A DNA stretch of 27,859 bases, taken from positions 1-27,859 of the IMG/VR virus record IMGVR_UViG_3300042879_003490, one strand, 5' to 3'. Below the pieces are notes generated by a model. It saw only the letters and a list, made by a program, of their open reading frames with translations. It searched no databases and was not told the origin of the DNA. A program made the translations under genes and the position numbers. Source of the stretch: a virus. Shown here piece after piece: positions 9,001 to 16,800 of the stretch. Position 1 is the stretch's first letter, and the number at the start of each line of letters is the position of its first letter.

Positions 9001-9205
9001 AGTTTTGAGTCATATGTACCACCTCCGGCGTCATATCGGTTTTAGCGTGAACTATATCCCCAGCTAATACAATAGCAGAGTCTTCAGTTACAACTGATTT
9101 TAAGTAATCATATAAACGATTAAAAACTAAAGAATACTCTTTATGTCTTTTTAAGTTTCGTATATGAACATCAGCAATATGATAAATCTTATTTAACTTT
9201 TTCAT
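6065..9205 (-). CDS. Single-chain Mre11-Rad50 (T4 gp47-gp46 / SbcD-SbcC) fusion
   Basis: In T4 and most organisms the SbcCD/Mre11-Rad50 nuclease-ATPase, used for DNA end processing, recombination-dependent replication and host-DNA degradation, is two proteins; here one 1046-residue frame holds both. Residues 1-~260 are a metallophosphoesterase with D12xH14, GD50, GNHD (84-87), H155 and GDIH (188-191). Residues ~380-1046 are the ATPase: Walker A around 399-407 (APNASGKSS), Q-loop near Q513, coiled coils ~545-700 and ~730-890, zinc hook C718-E-H-C721, signature LTSGME (955-960), Walker B FIAIDE (983-988), D-loop GSLD and H1020. All core residues are present, so both halves look active. Its ATG overlaps the primase stop (ATGA) after a strong AGGAGA site. 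The junction lies near residues 350-380. Confidence 0.93.
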   Translation of the reverse strand: MKKLNKIYHIADVHIRNLKRHKEYSLVFNRLYDYLKSVVTEDSAIVLAGDIVHAKTDMTPEVVHMTQNFLRNLSDIMPTILIPGNHDANLNNPSRLDALSPIVDALNHPNLYYYKNTTTFEFGGIVFAHKSVFDSSDGFTNSSGVDGDFKIALYHGPVDGIQTEHGFKIDNKKVTVDSFKGYDIVLLGDIHVPNNSVSGVDTIKYPGSLITQNHSESIYPEHGILVWDVPTKSSTFVHIENAYGYGTIDIEDGKIVSNNYICPKPRLRLRVKDTTTSQLNKIVSSLKKKYEIEELSIQKVLSTNEVGKREHITLHNVRDVGFQNKLLEDYLTQKFGIDSEALEVVKGINADINSKIVNPHAIRSSVWIPKEFQFSNMFSYGEDNYINFQNMKGAYGVFAPNASGKSSLWDALSFCIFDKCSRTSKAVDVMNYSKNNFYCKFIFELNGRDYVIERTANKSTKKGTVKVDTQFYTFNDMGDIESLNGDERRDTNSVIRQYVGTYDDFILTALSTQFNNSGFIDKSQKERKELLAQFLDMDVFEQLYSVASEEIKELSTLLKDYKGQDFPTKLAKAELVSQSITGSISDLENKKINFETNLNNIHNQIEDKSAKLIVVDGNLNLELLNAELKDCRNSIGTISSNIRELQSQVKPLEEKLERIGEFYKEYDLDELKAKDNEWRVLERDIALIKQTISKYQIELSHTKKHLDGIGSFTYDDNCEHCVKNKNTPFAKQSLELETKIVTLTKKISVLETELSEKVQTQKGCDVKTELDKVNQVKEKEQEVNRKYYNLLSELNDSKSDYNQYESQYEKISANIEKAKKQEKSVEFNIKLNEEINSLKQKRLETQSELNKVTTDLIDLLGELRVQKNTIESVNESVKKLNQMELKYNGYEHYLSAVKRDGIPYGLIAEILPTLEIEINNILQPIVDFQIILDTDGKNINSYICYGDDKYWPLELTSGMEKFVSSIAIRTALISISNLPRPNFIAIDEGFGSLDTDNFNSLYLLFDYLKTQFDFIITISHIDKTRDMVDQIIDINKINSFSSIKYL
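6100..6107 (-). promoter_or_regulatory. Candidate T4-type late promoter before the fibre block
   Basis: The sense strand reads TATAAATA, a perfect match to the T4 late -10 element, inside the final codons of the Mre11-Rad50 gene and 50 bases before the ATG at 6049. The position suits separate late transcription of the fibre block downstream of the DNA-metabolism cassette. Coding constraint (Asp-Ile-Asn-Lys) could also explain it. Confidence 0.4.
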
Positions 9206-10146
9206 TTTCTCCTAAACATTTTATACTCCACTAAACTTAACAAATTCAATTCAGGTGTATTGTATATTTTTGTGTTTATCTTATCGTAACCTAATTCAGA
9301 TGCGTCCTCCGAACCCAACTGAACTAAGTGAACTTTAATCCCCCAACCCATTAGTTTTTCGCATAGTTGGATAGAGTTATTAATAGCATCGGAATCTAAG
9401 CAAACATAGATACGGGACACTTTTTTATCTAAAATTTTCTTTTCTAATTTAGGTGGAATGGTTTTACCAAAAATAGGAATTGCGTTTCTACGAATTGCGA
9501 TTGCATCAAAAACACCCTCACAAATAACAATTGGTTCATTCCAATTCACATACAAATCAAACCCAATAATATCTTTGGATACTTTTGGATTTTTATGCTT
9601 TTGTGGTGTATCATAAAAAGCCCTACTAACAAAGTAATTTAACATACCATCTGAATCGTATGAGGGAATAATAATTTTATTACTATATTCACCCTCAACA
9701 CAATACCCCATTCCATACTTAACAATATCACCAGGTCGGATTCCCCTACCTAAAATGTAATTTAAGGCGTGCGAATAAATAACGGACTTGGATGATTCCC
9801 AAAGAGGAGTAAACTCTTTTGGTAGTTGAACAAATGTTTGTTGTTGTGTTAATTGTTCAGTCGGTTGTGTGTATTTTCCAATGTTTCTGAAAATAGAATT
9901 GTATTCATCCCATATTTGCGAAGATACATTTAGTTTTTTAAAGAGAGAACGAATCGTTTTTCCCTTTTCATCCGATATCCAACAATGCCAAGGGTTATCA
10001 CCAGCAGCCGTTGTTTTTATGTTTATTTCAAGCTTTGGTTTGTAATGTTCGGCAAATGGTGAATAAAAAGCATAGTTATCCCCAGTGGTTTTTTTACTTT
10101 TACCCAAAACCCGTTCTAATAACTCAATCAATCTTTCTTCTACCAT
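9202..10146 (-). CDS. DNA primase, T4 gp61-like TOPRIM enzyme with degenerate zinc ribbon
   Basis: A 314-residue primase that would make RNA primers for lagging-strand synthesis, normally with a hexameric helicase that is not in this window. The TOPRIM core is clear: E210-G211 in VICEGVFDAIAI and D251xD253 in YVCLDSDA. The N-terminal domain (YAFYSPF ... KPKLEINI ... NPWHCWISDEKG, residues 25-62) aligns with phage primase zinc ribbons, but where C-P-F-C and HCW-x-C are expected it has S29, A32 and S58; only C55 remains. Length is close to T4 gp61 (342). The start overlaps the end of the mom-like gene by 23 bases and the stop overlaps the Mre11-Rad50 start. A TATTTATA octamer lies 15 bases before the ATG. 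Confidence 0.85.
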   Translation of the reverse strand: MVEERLIELLERVLGKSKKTTGDNYAFYSPFAEHYKPKLEINIKTTAAGDNPWHCWISDEKGKTIRSLFKKLNVSSQIWDEYNSIFRNIGKYTQPTEQLTQQQTFVQLPKEFTPLWESSKSVIYSHALNYILGRGIRPGDIVKYGMGYCVEGEYSNKIIIPSYDSDGMLNYFVSRAFYDTPQKHKNPKVSKDIIGFDLYVNWNEPIVICEGVFDAIAIRRNAIPIFGKTIPPKLEKKILDKKVSRIYVCLDSDAINNSIQLCEKLMGWGIKVHLVQLGSEDASELGYDKINTKIYNTPELNLLSLVEYKMFRRK

Positions 10147-10738
10147 TTCTTAAATCGTAAGTATAAATATACTTTGGTAAGTTAGTAATTATTTTTACAT
10201 TCTCATCACCCGCTTTGTATCTCCTATTTATTTCAACCCCATAAGGTCTATCCAACATAGAAAGGGTTCTAATGTGAAATGATTTACCATCCACCTCCAA
10301 TGATTTTGATGGAGATGTTTCACCTAAATAATTAAAATTAGAAGCACGATAGATAACCCCCTTATGCCCCTGATTTTGGTCTGCGTAACTTATTATATAT
10401 TCCCAATCGGTATTTTTTTGTAACCACTTGATTGTTTTAGATATAAAATAGGATTCAGCGTTTTTTGGTGTATCATCTACCAAACACAACCTCCGTAACT
10501 CCAAAACCTTATCGGGACGGGATGGGTGATATGTCTGCCCAGCAGATGGACCTGCGGGGCGTGTGTAAATACAAACCCCAATTATTTGGGGCATACCAAA
10601 ATTTCCTTCCCTAAGTAGAATAAATGCGTGTTTTGTTTGTATATTTACATAATCAGAGTAGTGCCACTTTTTCAAAAAGGCACGAATGTTCTCATTAAAT
10701 GTAGTATGTTCTACTGTGTATGTTTTTACTAAACCCAT
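10124..10738 (-). CDS. Mom-like DNA-modification enzyme (GNAT-fold)
   Basis: This resembles the Mu Mom family, GNAT-fold proteins that convert adenine in phage DNA to N6-methylcarbamoyl-adenine and so block restriction. Recognisable blocks are LELRRLCLVDDTPKNAESYF (79-98) and SYADQNQGHKGVIYRASNF (117-135), followed by YLG and a basic C-terminus. I chose the ATG at 10738 (204 residues). A TTG at 10747 would extend it by three residues, but would fall just inside the likely transcript start. A sigma70-like promoter ends only eight bases upstream, so the mRNA may be leaderless; no ribosome binding site is visible. It sits between the endonuclease I and primase genes. The family call is fairly secure; the exact modification is inferred. 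Confidence 0.82.
   Translation of the reverse strand: MGLVKTYTVEHTTFNENIRAFLKKWHYSDYVNIQTKHAFILLREGNFGMPQIIGVCIYTRPAGPSAGQTYHPSRPDKVLELRRLCLVDDTPKNAESYFISKTIKWLQKNTDWEYIISYADQNQGHKGVIYRASNFNYLGETSPSKSLEVDGKSFHIRTLSMLDRPYGVEINRRYKAGDENVKIITNLPKYIYTYDLRNGRRKID
10162..10169 (-). promoter_or_regulatory. TATTTATA octamer before primase
   Basis: The sense strand reads TATTTATA within the longer near-palindrome AGTATATTTATACT, 15 bases before the primase ATG at 10146 and inside the end of the mom-like gene. It is one of four copies placed 15-31 bases before a start codon. Confidence 0.35.
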
Positions 10739-10745
10739 TCTACAC

Positions 10746-10774
10746 AATATACAACATAAAAGTTAATTATCCAA
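10746..10774 (-). promoter_or_regulatory. Sigma70-like promoter of the mom-like gene
   Basis: Sense strand: TTGGAT at 10774-10769, a 17-base spacer, then TATATT at 10751-10746. The sequence TGTTGTATATTGT around the -10 and the TTTGG around the -35 recur with exactly the same spacing before clpP (25795-25767). A start point about seven bases downstream falls at about 10739, next to the ATG at 10738. It lies across the end of the endonuclease I gene. Confidence 0.6.
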
Positions 10775-11186
10775 ATAAAAATGTTTTGGGTTCTTCATTT
10801 ACCCATTCTATTGGAACTTGCTTCGTAGCCCACTTAAAACCATTTTTATCTGCCCACATACCATATGTAGTTTTTGACCTTTTATTTAATTTTGCGTTTG
10901 GGTTCTGAAATACAATTCGTATATCCAAATCAGGCTTTTGGGCTTTTATTAGTAGATGTTTTTTTCTATCCTCTAAAGTAAACCTACCTTTTGTTTCTAT
11001 GAAAATACCATTCGGTAATCTGAAATCAGGTTTGTATGTATGATTTGTTGCGGGTTTAGTGTATTGTATTTGGTGTTTTTCGTATTCACCATCAATACCT
11101 ATTTGTTTTAATTCTTCCGAAACTTTATCCTCTAAACCCGAGCGATGCCCTTTGGTTCTTTGGATGTGACCCCAATTTTTTGGCAT
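10767..11186 (-). CDS. Endonuclease I, T7 gp3-type Holliday-junction resolvase
   Basis: A 139-residue homologue of T7 endonuclease I, which cleaves four-way junctions and branched DNA and, in T7, also breaks down host DNA. The match is close in order and spacing: SGLEDKVS (16-23), NHTYKPDF (48-55), LPNGIFIETKG (57-67) and DRKKHLL (73-79). The catalytic residues of T7 (E20, D55, E65, K67) correspond to E19, D54, E64 and K66. T7's enzyme is 149 residues, so this is essentially full length. It is the first gene of the DNA-metabolism cassette; T4 uses an unrelated resolvase (gp49) for this job, so the gene looks exchanged from a T7-like source. Confidence 0.93.
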   Translation of the reverse strand: MPKNWGHIQRTKGHRSGLEDKVSEELKQIGIDGEYEKHQIQYTKPATNHTYKPDFRLPNGIFIETKGRFTLEDRKKHLLIKAQKPDLDIRIVFQNPNAKLNKRSKTTYGMWADKNGFKWATKQVPIEWVNEEPKTFLFG

Positions 11187-11188
11187 AA

Positions 11189-12073
11189 TTAATCTATATC
11201 AAATTTTACATTTATAAATAAATCCGTAATTGTACTTTTCTTTAACGGAACTCCCAACTTTGCAACAGCCATCATTTCTTCATCATCATTATATAACCCA
11301 ATGGTTGTTATGTAAGGTGAAAATGTAGAAGAGGTTGTAAATCCAGCTCTCGTTCCATATGAGCCGCTGATAATTGATGTTGGGTGGATAGATACATTAA
11401 ATTCATCTTTTCCAATATGACAAAGTAAGCTAACTTCTTCTATTGCTTTAGTTGCTTTATAGTTTACAGTAAACCCTTTATTGGATGTATAATCCCAATT
11501 ACCATTACCCAAAAAGGTGTGTTGATTATTAGAACCAGTATTTGTCATAACAATCAACCCCTGTTTATAAAAAACATAACCATATGTCGCAGATGATGAA
11601 ACTATAGTTCCCCATTCATCTTCTACTTTTACATCCGTATAGTATCTATAATTTGTAGTTGAGCCTGAATAGTTTGTTATGTTTACGGATGATGGTTTTA
11701 TTTCAAACCCGTATCTATAAACAGGAATAGATAAAACTGATGCAGTATCATATAATTTTATCCTAACATCATCTGCAAAGTACAATTGATTAAGGCTTTT
11801 CCATAAACTTTTTTGATAAACACCACTTAACCCATCGTATGTAGAACTTTGTGTTAAATCGGTGGATGTAAATTCAAACGCGCCACTAACAGCAGGTTTT
11901 ATCGCTCTTAATGTGGATACTCCAAATGATGTATAATGGTTTGAATCCGTTACCTCATAGCTTTTATGGGTAATAAACTTACGTTCTTGTGAAAATAATT
12001 GGTCTATTCTTTTAAACCCAATACTAATAGTTTCGGAATCACCACCCCTTAATACAATTTTTTTTTCTGCCAT
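11189..12073 (-). CDS. Virion structural protein, paralogue A
   Basis: A 294-residue protein without catalytic motifs. It shares with its upstream neighbour (12087-13160) an N-terminus of the type K-x-I-x-L-x-x-G and a C-terminus YITTIGLYNDxxExxAVAKL, then a hydrophobic run ending VKFD. The middle is beta-rich and aromatic (YRYGFEIKPSS, YGYVFYKQGLIVMTN). The C-terminal similarity is clear enough to call the pair tandem duplicates. Position after the baseplate genes suggests a baseplate or tail-peripheral component, but I do not recognise the family. The gap from the preceding gene is 13 bases. Confidence 0.7.
   Translation of the reverse strand: MAEKKIVLRGGDSETISIGFKRIDQLFSQERKFITHKSYEVTDSNHYTSFGVSTLRAIKPAVSGAFEFTSTDLTQSSTYDGLSGVYQKSLWKSLNQLYFADDVRIKLYDTASVLSIPVYRYGFEIKPSSVNITNYSGSTTNYRYYTDVKVEDEWGTIVSSSATYGYVFYKQGLIVMTNTGSNNQHTFLGNGNWDYTSNKGFTVNYKATKAIEEVSLLCHIGKDEFNVSIHPTSIISGSYGTRAGFTTSSTFSPYITTIGLYNDDEEMMAVAKLGVPLKKSTITDLFINVKFDID
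11213..11220 (-). promoter_or_regulatory. TATTTATA octamer before endonuclease I
   Basis: The sense strand reads TATTTATAAATG, with TATTTATA ending 26 bases before the ATG at 11186 and lying in the last codons of the upstream structural gene. It overlaps TATAAATG, one mismatch from the T4 late element. No ribosome binding site lies between it and the ATG. Confidence 0.35.
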
Positions 12074-12086
12074 TAATCATTACGAT

Positions 12087-13160
12087 TTAAAAATCTAATT
12101 TTACTTTTAAAAGAATCTCATTAGCAAACGATTTCAAAATAGGTTGCGATAGTTTTGCAACTGCTAATAATTCATTTGGGTCATTATATAATCCAATTGT
12201 AGTAATATATGATTTTGGGTCACTAACAAATGTTGGTTGAGATAATGTGTAAACACCATTTGCCGAAGATGTTACATAAGATGGGTTGTTACTAAAGTTA
12301 AACTTACTGTTTCTAACTCTTAAAAAGTAATAAGTAGATTTAACTTCTTCTTCATTTCTGGCTTTAAATGCGTTATTGGTTGAATCAACTGCCGCTGACC
12401 TACTAATAGCAGAAAATAACTTAAATGAGTTGTTCCCATTTGCATTTGATGCAGTTGCGGTAGTCATTGATGCGGATACATCTAATGCGGTACCTGATAA
12501 TACAATTACACCTCGTTGTGGGTAAACACGCCCATAAGTTAAAGTAGTAGAAGGAACACTTACACCAGATGATAATGAACCTGAAACAACATTATAGTAT
12601 TCTTGTTCAGCGGAATTTAATTGTGCTGTATCATCGGAATCATCTATTAATTTTATTTGCTTACCAGAACCACTCAATGTCAATTCCCAGTTTCCTCTAT
12701 CTAATTTATCCTTTAATCTACTTCTTTTGAAATTGATAACATAAATTGAGTTTTCTTCACCCACACCTGTGAAATTGAATTTTGTGGTTGATGATGGTAA
12801 AAGTGTTTGTTGATATTGTGCATAAATTGCACGAGATGGTGAATCGGCAAATCCAATACCCGCAGCAGTAGAACCAATAGAACCACTACCCAAAGCATGT
12901 CCATAGGCTACTGAAAACTGAACTTCTCTTGTTGAATCACTACCAACTTTATCGTAAACATCATAATAATATTGACCCGATGAAGCGCTTTGTGCGGATG
13001 ATGTAAAGAATGTAGCCAATGATGCGGCATTACCGCTAAATAAACCACGTGTTATTCTTTGTGAACTAGATGCGGTATCATCGGTTGTTATTCGTTCAAA
13101 TGTAAAAAGCGAACTTATTGGGACCACCCCACTTCCCAATTGTATTGTTTTAGTTGCCAT
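12087..13160 (-). CDS. Virion structural protein, paralogue B
   Basis: A 357-residue Ser/Thr-rich beta-type protein and tandem paralogue of 11189-12073. Both end in YITTIGLYND and AVAKL blocks and both have a central strand with YGRVYPQRGVIVLSG here versus YGYVFYKQGLIVMTN there. The N-terminus (TKTIQLGSGVVPISSLFTFE) mirrors KKIVLRGGDSETISIGFKRI in A. This copy is about 60 residues longer, with inserts in the N-terminal half. The upstream sequence has only a weak ribosome binding site (AATAGGAA). It is probably a tail or baseplate accessory protein; whether A and B form a heteromer or are alternative parts cannot be told. Confidence 0.7.
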   Translation of the reverse strand: MATKTIQLGSGVVPISSLFTFERITTDDTASSSQRITRGLFSGNAASLATFFTSSAQSASSGQYYYDVYDKVGSDSTREVQFSVAYGHALGSGSIGSTAAGIGFADSPSRAIYAQYQQTLLPSSTTKFNFTGVGEENSIYVINFKRSRLKDKLDRGNWELTLSGSGKQIKLIDDSDDTAQLNSAEQEYYNVVSGSLSSGVSVPSTTLTYGRVYPQRGVIVLSGTALDVSASMTTATASNANGNNSFKLFSAISRSAAVDSTNNAFKARNEEEVKSTYYFLRVRNSKFNFSNNPSYVTSSANGVYTLSQPTFVSDPKSYITTIGLYNDPNELLAVAKLSQPILKSFANEILLKVKLDF

Positions 13161-13186
13161 CTATTTTATTCCTATTTTTTTATGTA

Positions 13187-13789
13187 TTAAAAACCTCTTA
13201 CTGTTGTAGCTTGTGTTGTTGTAGTGGTTACATTAGGTGTAACTGTTACATTGATATCTACTCTACCGCCAGTTGTATTACCAACCACAATTATTTTTGT
13301 AGATTGGGTTATTTCGGGAACTAACCCGGTTGTAGCCTCAAATTCAAAAGTGTTAGCATTGATTACATTGATTGTTCCCAATCTATCATCCAAAAGAGTT
13401 ACAGTATATTGTTGTGTAGTATCACTAATTTTAAATATAACAGAACCAGCGCCCGTAGGTAACACACTTCGTTGCGGAACACTAATACTTGCAGGAGTAA
13501 CAGAGAAAATTGGAACTGATGTTGTGTTTTTAGGTAAGGTTAATAATTTATACCTTAAAGCAAAATTTTCATCGGTAATAGCCTCTAAAACAGGCATATT
13601 TTCAATTATTTCACCATAATAATCTGAACCTAATGAGTGTGCTGTGTTCCAAAGTGTGTAATCCACCTCATCATCACCCAAAGCAAATTGAGTAATTTCA
13701 AAGTTACCACGACCTGATGCTAAATACTCTCTGCCTTTTTTGGTTAAAATAGCATCAACTGTAACAGATGTATTATCTAAATATCCCAT
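13187..13789 (-). CDS. Tail-associated structural protein of a conserved uncultured-phage family
   Basis: A 200-residue protein. The first ~80 residues (MGYLDNTSVTVDAILTKKGR, FEITQFALGDDEVDYTLWN) follow a pattern I associate with tail proteins in uncultured T4-like phages. The remainder is a beta-rich domain (SVIFKISDTTQQYTVTLLDD), followed by a Thr/Val-rich tail (TVTPNVTTTTTQATTV). It has a TTAGGA ribosome binding site and a TATTTATA octamer 22 bases before the ATG. It follows the giant baseplate gene after a 50-base gap. Its exact place in the virion is unknown; the family impression comes from memory of motifs, not a search. Confidence 0.7.
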   Translation of the reverse strand: MGYLDNTSVTVDAILTKKGREYLASGRGNFEITQFALGDDEVDYTLWNTAHSLGSDYYGEIIENMPVLEAITDENFALRYKLLTLPKNTTSVPIFSVTPASISVPQRSVLPTGAGSVIFKISDTTQQYTVTLLDDRLGTINVINANTFEFEATTGLVPEITQSTKIIVVGNTTGGRVDINVTVTPNVTTTTTQATTVRGF

Positions 13790-13811
13790 ATAATTTCCTA
13801 ATTTTGTTTCT

Positions 13812-13819
13812 TATAAATA
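13812..13819 (-). promoter_or_regulatory. TATTTATA octamer in the 13790-13839 gap
   Basis: The sense strand reads CTATATTTATAAG, ending 22 bases before the ATG at 13789 with a TTAGGA ribosome binding site in between. It is well placed to be a promoter -10 for the 200-residue tail gene and the paralogue pair after it. Confidence 0.4.
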
Positions 13820-13839
13820 TAGATTTTTAAAATTAAATT

Positions 13840-16800
13840 TTAAACCCGTAATCGTCCCGACGAAGCTGCCCCACTTCCAATTCGAGGAGATGTTGTTGGT
13901 GTTGATACTATTGTATCTTGAACGGATACATTTTGAGGTGCGACTCTTAATACAAATGGGTCTGCTACAAATGTTTCAACGCTTGGTAAACCATCAATTG
14001 ATGTAACACCACTATTACAACCATTAAATCTCAAATTTGCTAAACTTAATGGTAATTCATCGGTTTGTGTTGCTACAGGTGTTAATGATGATGAATAGAA
14101 TTTACCCAATGAAGCAGAGAGAGATGATGAATAAAAATAATTAACTATGCTGGCATATGGTGAGAGTCTTTGACCCATAATAGAACTCGTTGGATTGTAT
14201 TGCCATTGCGGGTTACTAACATTTGTGTATAACCCCGTACTCCCACTTAAAATTGGGTAGGTATATTTGTAAATTGAACTCTCATGATAATCTTTTGTAT
14301 CCACTGTAGCCAAGTAATCATTTTTTGTGGCCGTTACACTTTCGGGTAACATAGATATTGTAGTTAAATAATCCACTCTACTATAAGACCATTTATCACC
14401 CCGCTTGTATTTGTTTCTTTCCAAAATATGCGGTTCTAACAATACACCACCAACATACTCACTTCTCGCAGGTATTAATTGTTTTACTTGTTGGAATATG
14501 CTATGGTCATACAATGATAACATATCCAATAAAAGTCCAATCGCAGTTCCACGCTTTTGAGCAGAACCAGAGGGGGCTGTTAAATTAACATACTTTTGAA
14601 AATATACATTTGCCCTATATCTTAATTTAGAATAATCTTCATTGAATCTATCGTCCGGGTCGCCAATTAAATCATCAACTTCAAAGTATCCTTCTGAATT
14701 GTATATATCATTATTTACAACATCCGTTGGTGAGAAATACAATCCAACTAAATTTGAATCGGTTTGGGTATAATCATATTGAGATACTTCAGCGGTTTTT
14801 TCAACATCCAATGAACCACTTAAAACTGAAGATTCTATTCTTACTTTATTGTTATTTAGGTTTAACGCGCCCACCGATGGAACTCTTATAAATTGAGTAT
14901 CCACTTCACCAACCAAATCGGCCGATGTGTGGTTTGGTAATGATGCGGTTAATGGTGCTCCACCCAATGTGGTTTTGAAAAATTGGTTTGGGTGAGATGA
15001 TGAAATAGCTGTTGATATGGTATTAAACCCACTATCAGGAAATATTCTATAAACCAAATCGGTATATGATGATATACTATTTAAATCAGTTGTGTTATCA
15101 TCCGAAAAATACGCTTCAGTATTCAATGCGTGCTCTTTGAATATTTCTTCAGAAAGGGATGATGAATAATATCTAATCTCTTGAATTGATGCAGTTGATG
15201 AATAGTTACCAACACCATCACCAACAATGAATTGAGTTGAACTACCAAGTATACTATTTGGTGCGGAACTTTGAGCGGATAATGAAGATAGGATATTTCC
15301 AAAATCATCTTTGAATGCCGCTCTAATTGTGGTTGAACTACCAGATATAATACCAAACGCACCATCTCTTGCTACTAAGTAGCTCATATAAGATGAACTC
15401 ATAACTGTTGTAGAACCTGTCTTTGCCAATATCCTAGCTTGTCCGCCTGAATAATTCCATTCAAAGTTTAAATCAGTTCCACCCCCCGTTAATCTACCAA
15501 TAGTAAAATCACCCAATGGCATTTTACCAATTACCTCAATGGTGTTTGGCCTACTACCATTAATAGTTCCAAAAGGGTTTCTTATTGGTTTAGAATCCGT
15601 TGTTTCTACTTTATAGATAAATCTTTCATCTTCGTATTTGTTTGGTGAATCAACGATTGTAGGCCCGCCGTATTCTCTTATTTTTAAAAATGTTTCAGGT
15701 ATACCATAACAAGCCAAAAGGGCTTTGATTGAACGAGGCGTACCTTTTGATTTATAGATATATGGTAAGTTGTTCAATACCCTACGCCAAACTTCGGCTC
15801 GTATTTTTTCTTTTGATTTAGTTTCTAATCCACCAGTTGTTACTGACCTGTTTCCCAATGAATCAGTTCCTAAAACATACTCCCAAAGGTTTGATTCACC
15901 CCAACCATTGGATAAATTCCACCCCATTGATTTTGCTACATCGTACAACAAATCATCCGACATACCATCTTCAGGATGCTCTTCTCTTTTATTTACATCT
16001 GTCAGCCCTTTTGTATAAGTCCACAAAATATCAAAATGATGTCCTATCATATTAATGAATAATATGTAATCTTCATTAAGCGGGTCTTCTCTTAAAGCAA
16101 ATGGGATTAGGTTAATTAAAGCTGATTGGTTTTGTGCATCATAAAGTGATGCCGAACTATAGACACCTTCATACCAACTTTCGGCTTGAGAGCTTGTTGT
16201 TGCATAAAATACTGTTGGATATGATGATATTTTTGGATATGGTACAATTGGATTATCAGTTGTTGAGTAATGGGTATATAAAGAACCTGTTACTTTGTTA
16301 TACATCCATTGTTCAAAACCATCAAACCCACCAATTAAGGTGTCTCTTCGTGTGATTGATTGTGATATGTTTGTAAGAGCGTGCGAACCTGAAACCTGTT
16401 GTAGGGTTGCTATTCTACTATTATACCCCTCAATTGTTTGTAATTTACTAAAGAAATTATCAACTCTTTCAGTTGCGGATGAATAGTGAACAAAGTTACT
16501 AAAATCAGAATAATCAATGTTTAATTTTATATTTCCAAACGAACCGCTAAAATATTTATCTATAATTTGCTGAGAGGTAGATAGGTTTGCATCTAACAAA
16601 TCGTTCCATGCTTTAAAATCAGTACCATCTGATTTACCATACTTATCCAACTCAATATTAAAATTCGGCTCTAAAAGTTGTTTTGATGTAATCTCATCTA
16701 ACTGATTATACGATACTATTTTTTCTATATACGATTTTTGCAATCTACCATCAATTGATAAACTTTGCCCAACAGTCACACCACCATCTAAAGGTGATAC

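Noticed and set aside
10739-10747. TTG at 10747 as start of the mom-like gene
   Set aside because: It lies inside or at the edge of the predicted promoter -10 and adds only three residues; the ATG at 10738 is preferred.
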